Source of the DNA: Comamonas sp.
GTDB lineage: Bacteria > Pseudomonadota > Gammaproteobacteria > Burkholderiales > Burkholderiaceae_C
Assembly: GCA_021166775.1 (NCBI GenBank)
Contig: JAJPEQ010000008.1
Location: 1 to 53,011, forward strand
Reading direction: 5' to 3'
Length of the DNA stretch: 53,011 bases
Part shown: in pieces, positions 1-10,376 of the stretch
Layout: each line of letters begins with the position of its first letter
Position numbering within the stretch: the stretch's first letter is position 1
Translations under genes and position numbers: made by a program
Notes under the pieces: model-generated
Told to the model about the DNA's origin: nothing
What the model saw: only the letters and a program-made list of their open reading frames with translations
Databases searched by the model: none

Positions 1-1926
<1,926 letters not shown>

Positions 1927-2197
1927 GAATATCCTCGAGGTCAAAACAGGGTGTCAAAATATCAAAGCCGTGAAACGTGGCACGACACGGCGGACGGCGT
2001 GCAGGACCGCGTGTCATGGACGCACGTCTGCTGGCGTGCCGTCCGAAGGCAAGATGTCTGGGCGAACATTTGGAGTGCAGCCCTTGCGGTGATGGTGGGC
2101 AAAGCGCGTTGGCGCGCCGTTTCACTGGGCTGCCCGGTCCGGAGGTACTGCTGTCGCTCTTGCCGACTAGCCCTACATTATAACGAAATGTTCGATT
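1927..2197. other. dnaG-rpoD intergenic region with candidate rpoD promoter
   Basis: Gap of 271 bases between the dnaG stop and the rpoD start; I see no gene in it. On the minus strand a perfect TATAAT lies at 2177-2182, with no convincing -35 box 17 bases upstream. An inverted repeat GAAAT-N5-ATTTC (2185-2199) sits just upstream of it. It may be a separate rpoD promoter, which would be in keeping with rpoD commonly having its own promoters between dnaG and rpoD. Promoter assignment is a guess. Confidence 0.35.
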
Positions 2198-4075
2198 TCA
2201 AGAGCCGGTGACGGCGTTGTCTCCCGACAGTTTCAGCGCCTTTCTGCGCTCTTCGAGCTGGCGATAGCGCTCGAGCGCCAGCGGGTCCTGGCTGCTGGTG
2301 GCGATGAGTGCGCTCTGCTCGCGCTCGATGTTTTCGACATGCAGCCGGGCGAGCAGGCCGTGCAGCTCGGCGCGCAGTTCGTTTTCGTCGCCTTCGGTCT
2401 GCGCGTGCGAGCCGGTCATGATGCGCTCGGCCAAGGCCTGCGCTTCGTGTCCCCGCAGAAGCTGCGCCAGCTGCGCCCAGGGCAGCACGCCGCTCTGGTG
2501 CCATTGCTCTTCGAGCCACGTGAACAGCAGCCCGTGCGGCGGTGCCAGTTCGGCGAGGGCGCCGCGGTCTTCCTGGTCCAGTGTTTCGAGGAACGCCATG
2601 TGCGAAAGCAGCAGGCGCAGTGCGTGGTCGCTGCGGCGGGTCGGTTTGCTCCGGGGCAGGGGCGGCTGGGTGGCGATGCGTGCCCCCGCGTGGCGCGAGC
2701 CGCGCCAGTCGTTGCCCTTGCGCCAGGATCGGTAGGCAGTCGAATCAGGCTCCGCGGCCCGTCCGTCGTGCGTGGATTGCTCCATGGACCATAGCGAAAT
2801 CAGGGGCTCCATCTGCATTTGCCCGAGTTCGGCCAGCTGCGCGGCAATTTGCTGCTTGAGCGCGCCCCTGGGTAGCGGCGTCCAGAGCGCGCGGGCGTTG
2901 CTGAGCATGTGCGCGCGCCCTTCGGCCGTGCCCAGGTCGCAGCCTTCGCGCGCGGCCTGCTCGAGAAAACGCGACAGCGGCAGCGCGTCGCCCACCTGGC
3001 GCGCGAACGCATCGTGGCCGAAGGTGCGGATGTAGCTGTCCGGATCGTGCTCGGGGGGCAGAAAGAGAAACTTGATACTGCGCGTGTCGCTCGCGTAGGG
3101 CAGGGCCGCTTCCAGCGCCTTGCGCGCGGCGCGCCGCCCCGCGCCATCGCCATCGAAGCTGAACACCACCTGATCGCTGAAGCGAAAGAGCTTGTGCACG
3201 TGCTCGGCGGTGCAGGCGGTGCCCAGCGTGGCCACGGCGTTGCCGAAGCCCCGTTGCGCCAGCGCCACCACGTCCATGTAGCCCTCGGTCACGAGCACGT
3301 AACCGGCCTCGCGGATCGCCTGGCGCGCCTCGAACAGGCCGTAAAGCTCGCGGCCCTTGTGAAAGACCGGCGTTTCCGGCGAGTTGAGGTATTTGGGTTT
3401 CTCGTCGGTGAGCACGCGCCCGCCGAAGGCGATGCATTCGCCCTTGACGTTGCGGATCGGGAACATCACGCGCTCGCGAAAGCGGTCGTAGCGCCTGCCG
3501 TCCTCCTCGTTTTTGATCACCAGGCCGCTTTGCACCAGCAGCGGGCTGTCGTACTCGGCGAACACGCTGGCCAGGCCGTGCCAGCCGCTGCCGGCCCAAC
3601 CCAGGGCGTAACGTTTGGCGATGGCGCCGCTCACGCCCCGGCCCTTGAGGTAGGCGATGGCACTCGGCGCTTCGCGCAACTGCGCGCAAAACGCCTGCGC
3701 CGCCCGGGCCAGCACCTCGCTCAAGGTGGCCTGCTGCTGGCGCTGCGCCTGCACGCGTTCGCGTTCCTGCGGGGATTGATCGTCCTCGGGCACCTGCAGA
3801 CCCGCCTGCTGGGCGAGGTCCTGCACCGCCTCGCGAAAGCCCATGCCCTGGCTTTCCATGAGAAAGCCGATGGCGTTGCCGCTCTTGCCGCAGCCGAAGC
3901 AGTGAAAGAACTGGCGCGAGGGGCTGACGCTGAACGAGGCCGATTTCTCCGAGTGGAAGGGGCACAGCCCCATGTAATTGGCGCCGCTTTTCTTGAGTTG
4001 CACGTAGCGCCCGATCACCTCGACGACGTCGGTGCGGTCGATCAGTTCCTGGATGAATGACTGGGGAATGGCCAC
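2198..4075 (-). CDS. dnaG: DNA primase DnaG
   Basis: Synthesises the RNA primers for lagging-strand replication, working with the DnaB helicase. The 625 residues show the CHC2 zinc finger at the N-terminus (C38, H41, C59, C62), the primase core, and a TOPRIM domain near residues 255-345 with EGYMDV and the acidic FSFDGDGAGRRAA motif. The C-terminal ~150 residues match the position of the helicase-interaction domain and are poorly conserved, as usual. The start at 4075 begins MAIPQSFIQELIDRTD, the normal DnaG N-terminus. It precedes rpoD on the same strand. rpsU, often found upstream in the macromolecular synthesis operon, is not here: the next gene upstream is a divergent acyl-CoA ligase. Confidence 0.97.
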   Translation of the reverse strand: MAIPQSFIQELIDRTDVVEVIGRYVQLKKSGANYMGLCPFHSEKSASFSVSPSRQFFHCFGCGKSGNAIGFLMESQGMGFREAVQDLAQQAGLQVPEDDQSPQERERVQAQRQQQATLSEVLARAAQAFCAQLREAPSAIAYLKGRGVSGAIAKRYALGWAGSGWHGLASVFAEYDSPLLVQSGLVIKNEEDGRRYDRFRERVMFPIRNVKGECIAFGGRVLTDEKPKYLNSPETPVFHKGRELYGLFEARQAIREAGYVLVTEGYMDVVALAQRGFGNAVATLGTACTAEHVHKLFRFSDQVVFSFDGDGAGRRAARKALEAALPYASDTRSIKFLFLPPEHDPDSYIRTFGHDAFARQVGDALPLSRFLEQAAREGCDLGTAEGRAHMLSNARALWTPLPRGALKQQIAAQLAELGQMQMEPLISLWSMEQSTHDGRAAEPDSTAYRSWRKGNDWRGSRHAGARIATQPPLPRSKPTRRSDHALRLLLSHMAFLETLDQEDRGALAELAPPHGLLFTWLEEQWHQSGVLPWAQLAQLLRGHEAQALAERIMTGSHAQTEGDENELRAELHGLLARLHVENIEREQSALIATSSQDPLALERYRQLEERRKALKLSGDNAVTGS

Positions 4076-4171
4076 GGCGCGGATTTTCGCGCATGCGTCT
4101 CGACTGGTCTTCTGCCCCCGCTCAGGCCCCCGTCACAGCCTGCCCCGGCATGGTTGATTGCAAATGTCTTG

Positions 4172-4222
4172 TTGCAGGGGGTGGCGCGGCTCTGCTGTAA
4201 TCTGAAAGTGTCGCCACGGAGG
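4172..4222 (+). promoter_or_regulatory. Candidate promoter and RBS of the acyl-CoA ligase gene
   Basis: TTGCAG (4172-4177) and TGTAAT (4196-4201) are separated by 18 bases. A strong CGGAGG ribosome site (4217-4222) ends 4 bases before the ATG at 4227. The 151-base gap also has to hold the divergent dnaG promoter. The RBS is clear; the promoter boxes are only a reasonable match. Confidence 0.35.
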
Positions 4223-4226
4223 TTTC

Positions 4227-5870
4227 ATGAGTATTTTTGACCAGCATCTGGATCGCAATTCGGCCAATTTCGCGCCACTCACCCCCTTGTCGTTCATCGA
4301 ACGTGCGGCCGAGGTTTATCCCGATCGGCTGGCCGTCGTGCATGGCGACGCGCGCCAGACGTGGAGCGAGACGTACGCGCGTTGCCGGCGCCTGGCCAGC
4401 AGCCTGCGACGCGCAGGTGTGGGAAAGAATGACACGGTTGCCGTGATGCTGCCCAACACCCCGCCCATGGTGGAGGCGCATTTCGGCGTTCCGATGGCGG
4501 GCGCGGTGCTCAATACGATGAACACGCGCCTTGATCCGGAGACCGTGGCCTTCATGCTCGATCATGGCGAAGCCAAGGCGGTGATCGTCGATCCGGAGTT
4601 CACCGCCGTGATGGCCCGGGCGCTGGCGCTGCGCAAGCGCACCGAGCCCATCCTCATGATCGAGACCAGCGACGAACTCTACGGCGCGCCCGCACAGAGC
4701 CTGGGCGGCACGCCCTACGAAACATTCCTGGCGGCGGGCGATCCGGCGTTTGCCTGGGAGCTGCCGGGCGACGAGTGGGACGCGATCGCGCTCAATTACA
4801 CCAGCGGCACCACCGGCAACCCCAAGGGCGTGGTCTACCACCACCGCGGCGCGGCGATCAACGCCATCAGCAACATCCTTGAGTGGGACATGCCCAAGCA
4901 CAGCGTCTATCTGTGGACGCTGCCGATGTTTCACTGCAACGGCTGGTGTTTTCCGTGGACCGTGGCGGCGCGCGCCGGCGTCAACGTCTGCCTGCGCCGC
5001 GTGGAGGCCCAGGCGATTTTTGACGCCATTCGCAAGCACGGCGTCACGCACTACTGCGGCGCGCCCATCGTGCAGTCGCTGCTCGTCAATGCGCCCGCCG
5101 CGATGAAGGAGGGCGTGCCCGCGGGCGTGAAGGCCATGGTGGCGGGCGCAGCGCCCCCCGCGGCGCTGATCGAGGGCATGGAGCAGATGGGCTTTGACCT
5201 GACGCACGTCTATGGCCTGACCGAAGTCTACGGACCGGCCACCGTCTGCGCCAAGCACGAGGCGTGGCAGCAGCTCGACATTGGCGAGCGCGCGCGCCTG
5301 AACGCGCGCCAGGGCGTGCGCTATCACCTGCAGCGCTCGGCGTGCGTGCTCGACCCCGAGACCATGCAGCCCGTTCCCATGGATGGCGAGACCATGGGCG
5401 AGATCATGTTCCAGGGCAACATCACGATGAAGGGCTACCTCAAGAATGCCGAGGCCAGCGGCGAGGCGTTTCGCGGCGGCTGGTTCCACTCGGGCGACCT
5501 GGCGGTGCAGTACCCCGATGGCTACATCAAGATCAAGGACCGCAGCAAGGACATCATCATCTCCGGCGGCGAGAACATCTCCTCGATCGAGGTCGAAGAC
5601 GTGCTTTACCGGCACCCCGCGGTGATGGCCGCGGCCGTCGTGGCGCGGCCCGACCCCAAGTGGGGCGAGACGCCCTGCGCCTTTGTCGAGCTCAAGGCGG
5701 GCGCCAGCGCCACGGTCGAGGAGATCGTCGCGCACTGCAAGCAGCACCTGGCGGGCTTCAAGGTGCCACGCGTGGTGGTGTTTGGCGAGCTGCCCAAGAC
5801 CAGCACCGGCAAGATTCAGAAATTCGAGCTGCGCAAGCAGGCGGGCTCGATGTCGGCGATCGACGTCTAG
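4227..5870 (+). CDS. AMP-forming acyl-CoA synthetase (ANL superfamily)
   Basis: Activates a carboxylic acid to its acyl-CoA through an acyl-adenylate. The 547 residues contain the ATP-binding P-loop YTSGTTGNPKG (~190-200), the A5 motif YGLTEVYGP, the A7 aspartate in HSGDLA, the A8 hinge SGGENISSIE, and the A10 lysine in PKTSTGKIQK near the C-terminus. Length and motif spacing fit medium-chain or short branched-chain acyl-CoA ligases and DmdB-like methylmercaptopropionate-CoA ligases; the substrate cannot be read from sequence. It stands alone, divergent from dnaG and convergent with the next gene, so no pathway partner is adjacent. The start is well supported by a CGGAGG ribosome site. Confidence 0.9.
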   Translation: MSIFDQHLDRNSANFAPLTPLSFIERAAEVYPDRLAVVHGDARQTWSETYARCRRLASSLRRAGVGKNDTVAVMLPNTPPMVEAHFGVPMAGAVLNTMNTRLDPETVAFMLDHGEAKAVIVDPEFTAVMARALALRKRTEPILMIETSDELYGAPAQSLGGTPYETFLAAGDPAFAWELPGDEWDAIALNYTSGTTGNPKGVVYHHRGAAINAISNILEWDMPKHSVYLWTLPMFHCNGWCFPWTVAARAGVNVCLRRVEAQAIFDAIRKHGVTHYCGAPIVQSLLVNAPAAMKEGVPAGVKAMVAGAAPPAALIEGMEQMGFDLTHVYGLTEVYGPATVCAKHEAWQQLDIGERARLNARQGVRYHLQRSACVLDPETMQPVPMDGETMGEIMFQGNITMKGYLKNAEASGEAFRGGWFHSGDLAVQYPDGYIKIKDRSKDIIISGGENISSIEVEDVLYRHPAVMAAAVVARPDPKWGETPCAFVELKAGASATVEEIVAHCKQHLAGFKVPRVVVFGELPKTSTGKIQKFELRKQAGSMSAIDV

Positions 5871-5880
5871 CGCGGTTGGC

Positions 5881-6720
5881 TCAACGCGCCCGCGTCGCCA
5901 GACGCAGGCGCTCGGCGAGCGTGGCCGCCGACAGCTCGCCCACGCGCGTGGCGACGAGTCGGCCTTGCGCGTCGTAGAACAGCGTGGTGGGCAGGGCCTT
6001 GAGGCCCAGCAGGTGGCTCAGGCCCGAATCGGCGTCGAGCAGCACGCTGGCCAGCGGCAGGCCTTGCTGCGTCGCGTAGCGCGCCGCCTTTTCCGGGGTC
6101 TCCCCCTGGTTGATCCAGAGAAAGCGCACCTGCGGTGTCTGCTGGCTCGCCTGCAGCAGCACCGGCATTTCGCGTCGGCAGGGCGGACACCAGGTGGCCC
6201 AGAAGTTCACGACCGTGGGGCGCCCCTTGAGCGCCTGAAGCTCCATCGCCGCGCCATCGAGCGTCCTGATTTGCCACGAGGGCAAGGCCTGCGCCTGGGC
6301 GGGCAGTTCGTCGATGTCGGGCAGCGCGGGGTGCAGCCAGGCGTTGCCGGAAATCCACAGGACAAGGGCGGTGACCGCACCCGAGCTCACCGTCTTGCGC
6401 CAGGGGCTGCGCGCGGCCCACAGGAAGATCACGTAGGTGACGGCCGCCGCCACCCCCCACCACGGTGCCCATCCGCCGTCGCGCATGTCCAGGATGGCCC
6501 ACGGCGCGCCTGCGTACTCGTTCATGAAATACAAGACGTAGCCCGCGCGCGCGGCCAGCAGCGCGCAGGCCATGAGGAGCCAGCTGTGGCGCACGCCGGC
6601 GCCGAGCCCGGCGCGCTGCGCCATGCGCTCGTGCAAGGTGCTGCCGATGATCCACGCCAGCAGGAGCAGCAACAGGCTCCAGGGCAGCGACAGGGGGCCG
6701 ATATCGAGCGTGCGTTCCAT
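5881..6720 (-). CDS. Membrane-anchored TlpA-like thioredoxin with Lgt-like N-terminal membrane domain
   Basis: Probable thiol:disulfide oxidoreductase facing the periplasm. The 279 residues start with four hydrophobic segments (about 10-28, 43-64, 86-103, 113-128). The second and third segments and the loop between them resemble the N-terminal part of prolipoprotein diacylglyceryl transferase (AARAGYVLYF ... WAILDMRDGGW), but the rest of Lgt is absent. Residues ~145-279 form a TlpA/ResA-type thioredoxin domain with FWATWCPPCRRE (C178, C181) and the cis-Pro region KALPTTLFYD. Start chosen at MERTLDIG; an ATG seven codons further up is possible, and neither has a strong ribosome site. It may supply reductant for cytochrome c maturation or disulfide repair; this is inferred from family only. 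Confidence 0.82.
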   Translation of the reverse strand: MERTLDIGPLSLPWSLLLLLLAWIIGSTLHERMAQRAGLGAGVRHSWLLMACALLAARAGYVLYFMNEYAGAPWAILDMRDGGWAPWWGVAAAVTYVIFLWAARSPWRKTVSSGAVTALVLWISGNAWLHPALPDIDELPAQAQALPSWQIRTLDGAAMELQALKGRPTVVNFWATWCPPCRREMPVLLQASQQTPQVRFLWINQGETPEKAARYATQQGLPLASVLLDADSGLSHLLGLKALPTTLFYDAQGRLVATRVGELSAATLAERLRLATRAR

Positions 6721-6798
6721 GGCGGCGCCAGTATGCATGAGTGTGAAAGCACGCAATAATTGCTGGACGATTTCACAGGACAACCGGGAGTTCTCGCC

Positions 6799-7110
6799 AT
6801 GCCTCACATCCGTCATGCCGCCGCCATGGCCGTGCTCGCGGGCCTGCTCGCGCCTGCGGCGTGGGCCGAGTGCTATGTGGTGTACGGACCGGACCAGCAG
6901 GTGGTCTATCGCAGCCAGGAGCCGCCGGTGGACATGTCCCGCCAGATCCACGAAACGCTGCCCAAGGTGGCGCCGGGCGGCGTGATGGTGTTCTCGCTCG
7001 ACAACTTCGGTTGCGAGCTGACGGTGAACAAACTGCCGCTCCAGGCGACCTCGCAGGCTCCGAAAAAAGCGGGGAAGGCACCCCGCGAGCGCGCCATCTC
7101 CAATTCCTGA
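6799..7110 (+). CDS. Small exported protein of unknown function
   Basis: 103 residues with a clean Sec signal peptide: PHIRH, then a hydrophobic stretch, then a likely cleavage after AAWA (residue ~23). The mature part ([20 protein letters not shown]...) holds two cysteines, one right after the cleavage site and one in NFGCELTV, which could form a disulfide. A GGGAG ribosome site at 6786-6790 supports the ATG at 6799 rather than the earlier in-frame ATG at 6760. It is divergent from the thioredoxin-like gene, whose substrate it could conceivably be. I do not recognise a named family. Confidence 0.75.
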   Translation: MPHIRHAAAMAVLAGLLAPAAWAECYVVYGPDQQVVYRSQEPPVDMSRQIHETLPKVAPGGVMVFSLDNFGCELTVNKLPLQATSQAPKKAGKAPRERAISNS

Positions 7111-7138
7111 CGCCCGCCGCTTTGCGACAATCGGGGCC

Positions 7139-8572
7139 ATGAACGGTCCCCTTTCCGATCCGCCGCTTCTGCCTGCCGACTGGCTTGAAGTGACCTCCAT
7201 GGACATGGAGGCGCAAGGCGTGGCCCATCGCACCGACGGCAAGGTGGTCTTCATCGATGGCGCGCTGCCTGGCGAGCTGGTGAGCGCACGCACGCGCCGC
7301 AGCAAGAACCAGTGGGAGCAGGCGGACCTGACCGAGATTCACCACGAATCCAGCCTGCGCGTGGCGCCGCGCTGCCCGCATTTCGGCTTGCATGCCGGTG
7401 CCTGCGGGGGGTGCAAGATGCAGCACCTCGATGCAGCGGCGCAGGTGGCGGCCAAGCAGCGGGTGCTCGAGGACAACCTCTGGCATCTGGGCAAGGTCAG
7501 GCCCGAGTCGATGCTGACGCCCATCCATGGGCCGGCCTGGGGCTACCGCTACCGGGCGCGCCTGGCGGTGCGCTACGTGGCGAAGAAGGGCACGGTGCTC
7601 GTGGGCTTTCACGAGCGCAAAAGCCGCTACATCGCGGACATGCACACCTGCAAGATCCTGCCGCCGCATGTGGATGCGCTCTTGATGCCGCTGCGCGAGC
7701 TGATCGGCGCCATGGCGGCGCGGGACACCTGCCCGCAGATCGAACTCGCCTGCGGCGACGAGGTCACGGTGCTGGTGCTGCGTCATCTGGAGCCGTTGTC
7801 GCCGGGCGATCGGGAGAGGCTGCGCGCGTTCGGCGGGCAGCACGGCGTGCAATGGTGGCTGCAGCCCAAGGGGCCGGACAGCGCGCATCCGCTTGATGAG
7901 GGCGGCGCGCCGCTGTGCTACCGCCTGCCGGATTTCGGCATCATCATCGCCTTCAGGCCCACCGATTTCACGCAGGTGAATCCGCAGATCAACCGGGTGC
8001 TGGTCGCTCGGGCGCTCAGGCTCCTTGAACCCCGCAAGACGGACCGCGTGATCGACTGGTTCTGCGGCCTGGGCAATTTCACGCTGCCTCTGGCCACGCG
8101 TGCCGGCCGCGTGCTGGGGGTGGAAGGCAGCGCCGCGCTGATTGCCCGTGCGCGGGAGAATTTTGTATCAAATCAGGCTCAATCGCTTGATGGTAAAGCG
8201 CTGGCAGCTACTGAATTTGAAGTCCGCAATCTGTTTGAAATCACGGCGGCGGAGCTGGTGGCGCACGGCCCGGCGCAGCGCTGGTTGATCGACCCGCCAC
8301 GCGAGGGGGCTTTCGCGCTTGCGAAGGCGCTGGCGGACATCCACCAGGCGCGTCTGGGCGCGCAGGACGCACGATCGCGGGCCGAAGAGGCCGATGCCTG
8401 GCAGGCGCCCGAACGCATCGTCTACGTGAGCTGCAATCCCGCAACGCTTTCGCGTGATGCGGGGCTGCTGGTGCATCAGGCGGGCTACCGCTGCACGGCC
8501 GCGGGGGTGATCAACATGTTTCCGCACACCGCGCATGTGGAGAGCATGGCGGTGTTCGAGCGGGTGGCCTGA
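7139..8572 (+). CDS. rlmD: 23S rRNA (uracil-1939-C5)-methyltransferase RlmD
   Basis: Methylates U1939 of 23S rRNA with S-adenosylmethionine. The 477 residues comprise an N-terminal TRAM domain ([20 protein letters not shown]), a 4Fe-4S site formed by C79, C89 and C92 (C-x9-C-x2-C) plus C171, and a Rossmann methyltransferase domain with [14 protein letters not shown]. The nucleophilic cysteine is C432 in [12 protein letters not shown]. Residues ~342-360 ([18 protein letters not shown]) are encoded by a copy of a short palindromic repeat found three more times in this window, so this loop looks like an insertion relative to relatives. It is otherwise full length and probably active. It follows the small exported protein by 28 bases. 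Confidence 0.93.
   Translation: MNGPLSDPPLLPADWLEVTSMDMEAQGVAHRTDGKVVFIDGALPGELVSARTRRSKNQWEQADLTEIHHESSLRVAPRCPHFGLHAGACGGCKMQHLDAAAQVAAKQRVLEDNLWHLGKVRPESMLTPIHGPAWGYRYRARLAVRYVAKKGTVLVGFHERKSRYIADMHTCKILPPHVDALLMPLRELIGAMAARDTCPQIELACGDEVTVLVLRHLEPLSPGDRERLRAFGGQHGVQWWLQPKGPDSAHPLDEGGAPLCYRLPDFGIIIAFRPTDFTQVNPQINRVLVARALRLLEPRKTDRVIDWFCGLGNFTLPLATRAGRVLGVEGSAALIARARENFVSNQAQSLDGKALAATEFEVRNLFEITAAELVAHGPAQRWLIDPPREGAFALAKALADIHQARLGAQDARSRAEEADAWQAPERIVYVSCNPATLSRDAGLLVHQAGYRCTAAGVINMFPHTAHVESMAVFERVA
8166..8216 (+). repeat. Short palindromic repeat, copy 1 (inside rlmD)
   Basis: The core CGCTTGATGGTAAAGCGC, followed by TGGCAGCTACT, aligns almost base for base with copy 2 at 14868-14921 (CGCTTGATGGGCAAGCGC then TGGTAGCTATT), in the same orientation. 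The stem is CGCTT/AAGCG. It lies wholly within the rlmD reading frame and adds no stop codon. See the other copies at 14868, 26008 and 40951. Confidence 0.7.
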
Positions 8573-8577
8573 CGGCT

Positions 8578-8955
8578 TCAGCCGCGGCTGCCCGAACCTG
8601 TCCTGGCCGGCGTTTCGCCTTCGTTCGATTCCGCCTCGGGCGCCGCTTTGGGTGCTTTCGTCAGCACGGAGGGAACGGGTTCCACCTTGTTCTCACGCAT
8701 GTACTGATCCATCTCTTTCCAGCCGGCAAAGATCTGCGCCTTGGCCGACTTGGGGTTGAGCGTGTAGCAGTCCTCGAGCCCGCGCATGGCAAAGCGGCAG
8801 GCGCCGCCGATGGCCCGTGCTTCCGCGTCGCGCGCCAGCGCGCGCGGATCGGGACCCAGGCCGGGAATGTCGCAGCCGACCAGGGTCAGCAACGTCACGG
8901 CCACCAGCGCGGTGCGCGCGAGGGTCAAGGCTGGGGAATGACACAGACTTGGCAT
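8578..8955 (-). CDS. Small predicted lipoprotein of unknown function
   Basis: 125 residues starting PSLCHSPALTLARTAL after the initiator Met; the hydrophobic segment ends in the lipobox LVGC with C28 as the acylated residue. The mature part has two further cysteines (GGACRFAMRGLEDCYTLNP), an Ala/Lys-rich helical stretch and a polar tail. An earlier in-frame ATG at 9018 would put 21 extra polar residues ahead of the signal sequence and is less likely. It converges on rlmD with a 5-base gap between stops. No named family recognised; the C-x9-C pair and the outer-membrane-type lipoprotein signal are the only visible clues. Confidence 0.72.
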   Translation of the reverse strand: MPSLCHSPALTLARTALVAVTLLTLVGCDIPGLGPDPRALARDAEARAIGGACRFAMRGLEDCYTLNPKSAKAQIFAGWKEMDQYMRENKVEPVPSVLTKAPKAAPEAESNEGETPARTGSGSRG

Positions 8956-9034
8956 GCCATGATTATCGGCAACCACCGCGCTTTGTTGAGCTGAGCCTGA
9001 ATCTGGATGAGCGTTCAACTGCCGGATTCAGGTT

Positions 9035-9061
9035 GAAAAAAAGCCCCGGCGTGCGGGGCTT
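9035..9061 (-). terminator. Rho-independent terminator of the BI-1 gene
   Basis: Perfect 8-base stem AAGCCCCG/CGGGGCTT (9041-9048 with 9054-9061), 5-base loop, followed on the minus strand by a run of six T (plus-strand A at 9035-9040). It lies 23 bases beyond the stop of the minus-strand gene at 9084, and the T run is only on that strand. Confidence 0.8.
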
Positions 9062-9083
9062 GGGTGATCGGCTTCCCGGTGGC

Positions 9084-9779
9084 TCAGTCGTTGTTGCCGC
9101 CGAAGATGCCCAGCAGCGCCAGCAGGCTCTGGAAGACGTTGAACAGGTCCAGGTAGAGTGCCAGCGTGGCGCTGATGTAGTTGGTCTCGCCGCCATCGAG
9201 CACGCGCTTGATGTCGTAGAGCATGAAGGCGCTGAAAATCGCGATGGCGGCCACGGAGATGGCCATCACGCCGGCTGTGGAGCCGACGAAGATGTTGATC
9301 GCCGCGCCGACCATCAGCACGACGGCGCCCACGAAGAGCCATTTGCCCAGGCCGGACAGATCGCGCTGGATGACGCTGGCCAGGCTGGCCATCACGAAGA
9401 AGACGCCCGCGGTGCCGGCAAACGCCGTCATGATGAGACTGGCGCCGTTGCTCATGCCGAGCACCAGGCCAATGAGGCCCGAGAGCATCAGTCCCATGAA
9501 GAACGTGAACGCGAGCAGGACGGCGACGCCCTTGCCCGAGTCCTTGGTCTTCTCGATCGCGTACATGAAGGCGAACGCACCGCCGAGAAAGACGATGAGG
9601 CCGAAGCCGCCGCGCATCGTCTGCATGATGCCGGTGGCCACGCCCGCCCAGGCACCGAGCACCGTGGGCACGAGGCTGAGCGCCAGCAGCCAGTAGGTGT
9701 TGCGCAGGACGCGATGGCGTTCCTGCGCCGAAAGACCATAGCCCGTGGCGGATCCCAAGCGGGTGATGTCTGTATTCAT
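9084..9779 (-). CDS. Bax inhibitor-1 / YccA family inner-membrane protein
   Basis: 231 residues with seven hydrophobic segments and the family's C-terminal signature (MLYDIKRVLDGGETNYISATLALYLDLFNVF, read here in two parts: LYDIKRVLDGGE and LALYLDLFNVFQSLL). Bacterial relatives include YbhL and YccA; YccA interacts with the FtsH protease, and Bacillus YetJ is a pH-sensitive calcium leak channel. Which applies here is not visible. AAGGAG lies just upstream of the ATG at 9779 on the minus strand. It is a single-gene unit with its own terminator. An inverted repeat GCCCGT/ACGGGC sits at 9844-9861 in the divergent region shared with the next gene. Confidence 0.9.
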   Translation of the reverse strand: MNTDITRLGSATGYGLSAQERHRVLRNTYWLLALSLVPTVLGAWAGVATGIMQTMRGGFGLIVFLGGAFAFMYAIEKTKDSGKGVAVLLAFTFFMGLMLSGLIGLVLGMSNGASLIMTAFAGTAGVFFVMASLASVIQRDLSGLGKWLFVGAVVLMVGAAINIFVGSTAGVMAISVAAIAIFSAFMLYDIKRVLDGGETNYISATLALYLDLFNVFQSLLALLGIFGGNND

Positions 9780-9968
9780 GGTGTCGTACTCCTTCAAAAC
9801 GGCAACCGTCGTTCTTGCGTTGATTCTATGTGGCGTCAAAAGTGCCCGTTGCAAGACGGGCCGGATTGTCACCTTTTCGGGTGGGACAGTTTTGCCCGTG
9901 CAGCGCATGCGCGCTTGCCGCCGCGACGCTATGCTGTCCGATTGTTCCCAATTCCTTTGAAGTAGACC

Positions 9969-10376
9969 ATGAAAACCCAGGCGACGCTTGAACTGTCGGA
10001 TGTGAAACGGATGGCCGATGCGGCCGAGGCCGAGGCCGTGAAAAACGGCTGGGCCGTCACGATCGCCATCGTCGATGCCGGCGGCCACCCGCTTTGGCTG
10101 CAGCGGCTCGATGGCTGTGCGCCCATGTCGGCCTACATCGCACCGGCCAAGGCGCGCTCGGCCGCGCTGGGCCGCCGCGAAACGAAGAATTTCGAGGAAA
10201 TGATCAACAACGGACGCATGGCCTTTCTTTCGGTACCGGAACTCGATGGCTTGATGGAGGGCGGCGTGCCCGTCGTGAAGGACGGTCAGTGCATCGGCGC
10301 CGTGGGCGTGAGCGGCGTCAAGGCGCCGCAGGATGCGCAGGTGGCGCACGCCGGGGTGGCCGCGCTCGGGCTGTGA
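9969..10376 (+). CDS. GlcG/HbpS family heme-binding protein
   Basis: 135 residues of the GlcG/HbpS fold: a basic-acidic N-terminal helix (LSDVKRMADAAEAEAVKNGW), the strand motif VTIAIVDAGGHPLWLQRLDG, a helix with KARSAALGRRETKNFEE, and the C-terminal GVPVVKDGQCIGAVGVSG. Relatives bind heme or degradation products, or accompany glycolate oxidase genes; no glc genes are nearby. It has no signal peptide, so it is cytoplasmic. The next gene also looks like a heme-binding barrel, and iron-uptake genes follow, which makes a heme-related role the best guess. No clear ribosome site is seen before the ATG. Confidence 0.85.
   Translation: MKTQATLELSDVKRMADAAEAEAVKNGWAVTIAIVDAGGHPLWLQRLDGCAPMSAYIAPAKARSAALGRRETKNFEEMINNGRMAFLSVPELDGLMEGGVPVVKDGQCIGAVGVSGVKAPQDAQVAHAGVAALGL

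Noticed and set aside
5881-6720. Annotation of the membrane thioredoxin gene as lgt
   Set aside because: Only the N-terminal helices resemble Lgt; the catalytic part is absent and replaced by a thioredoxin domain.
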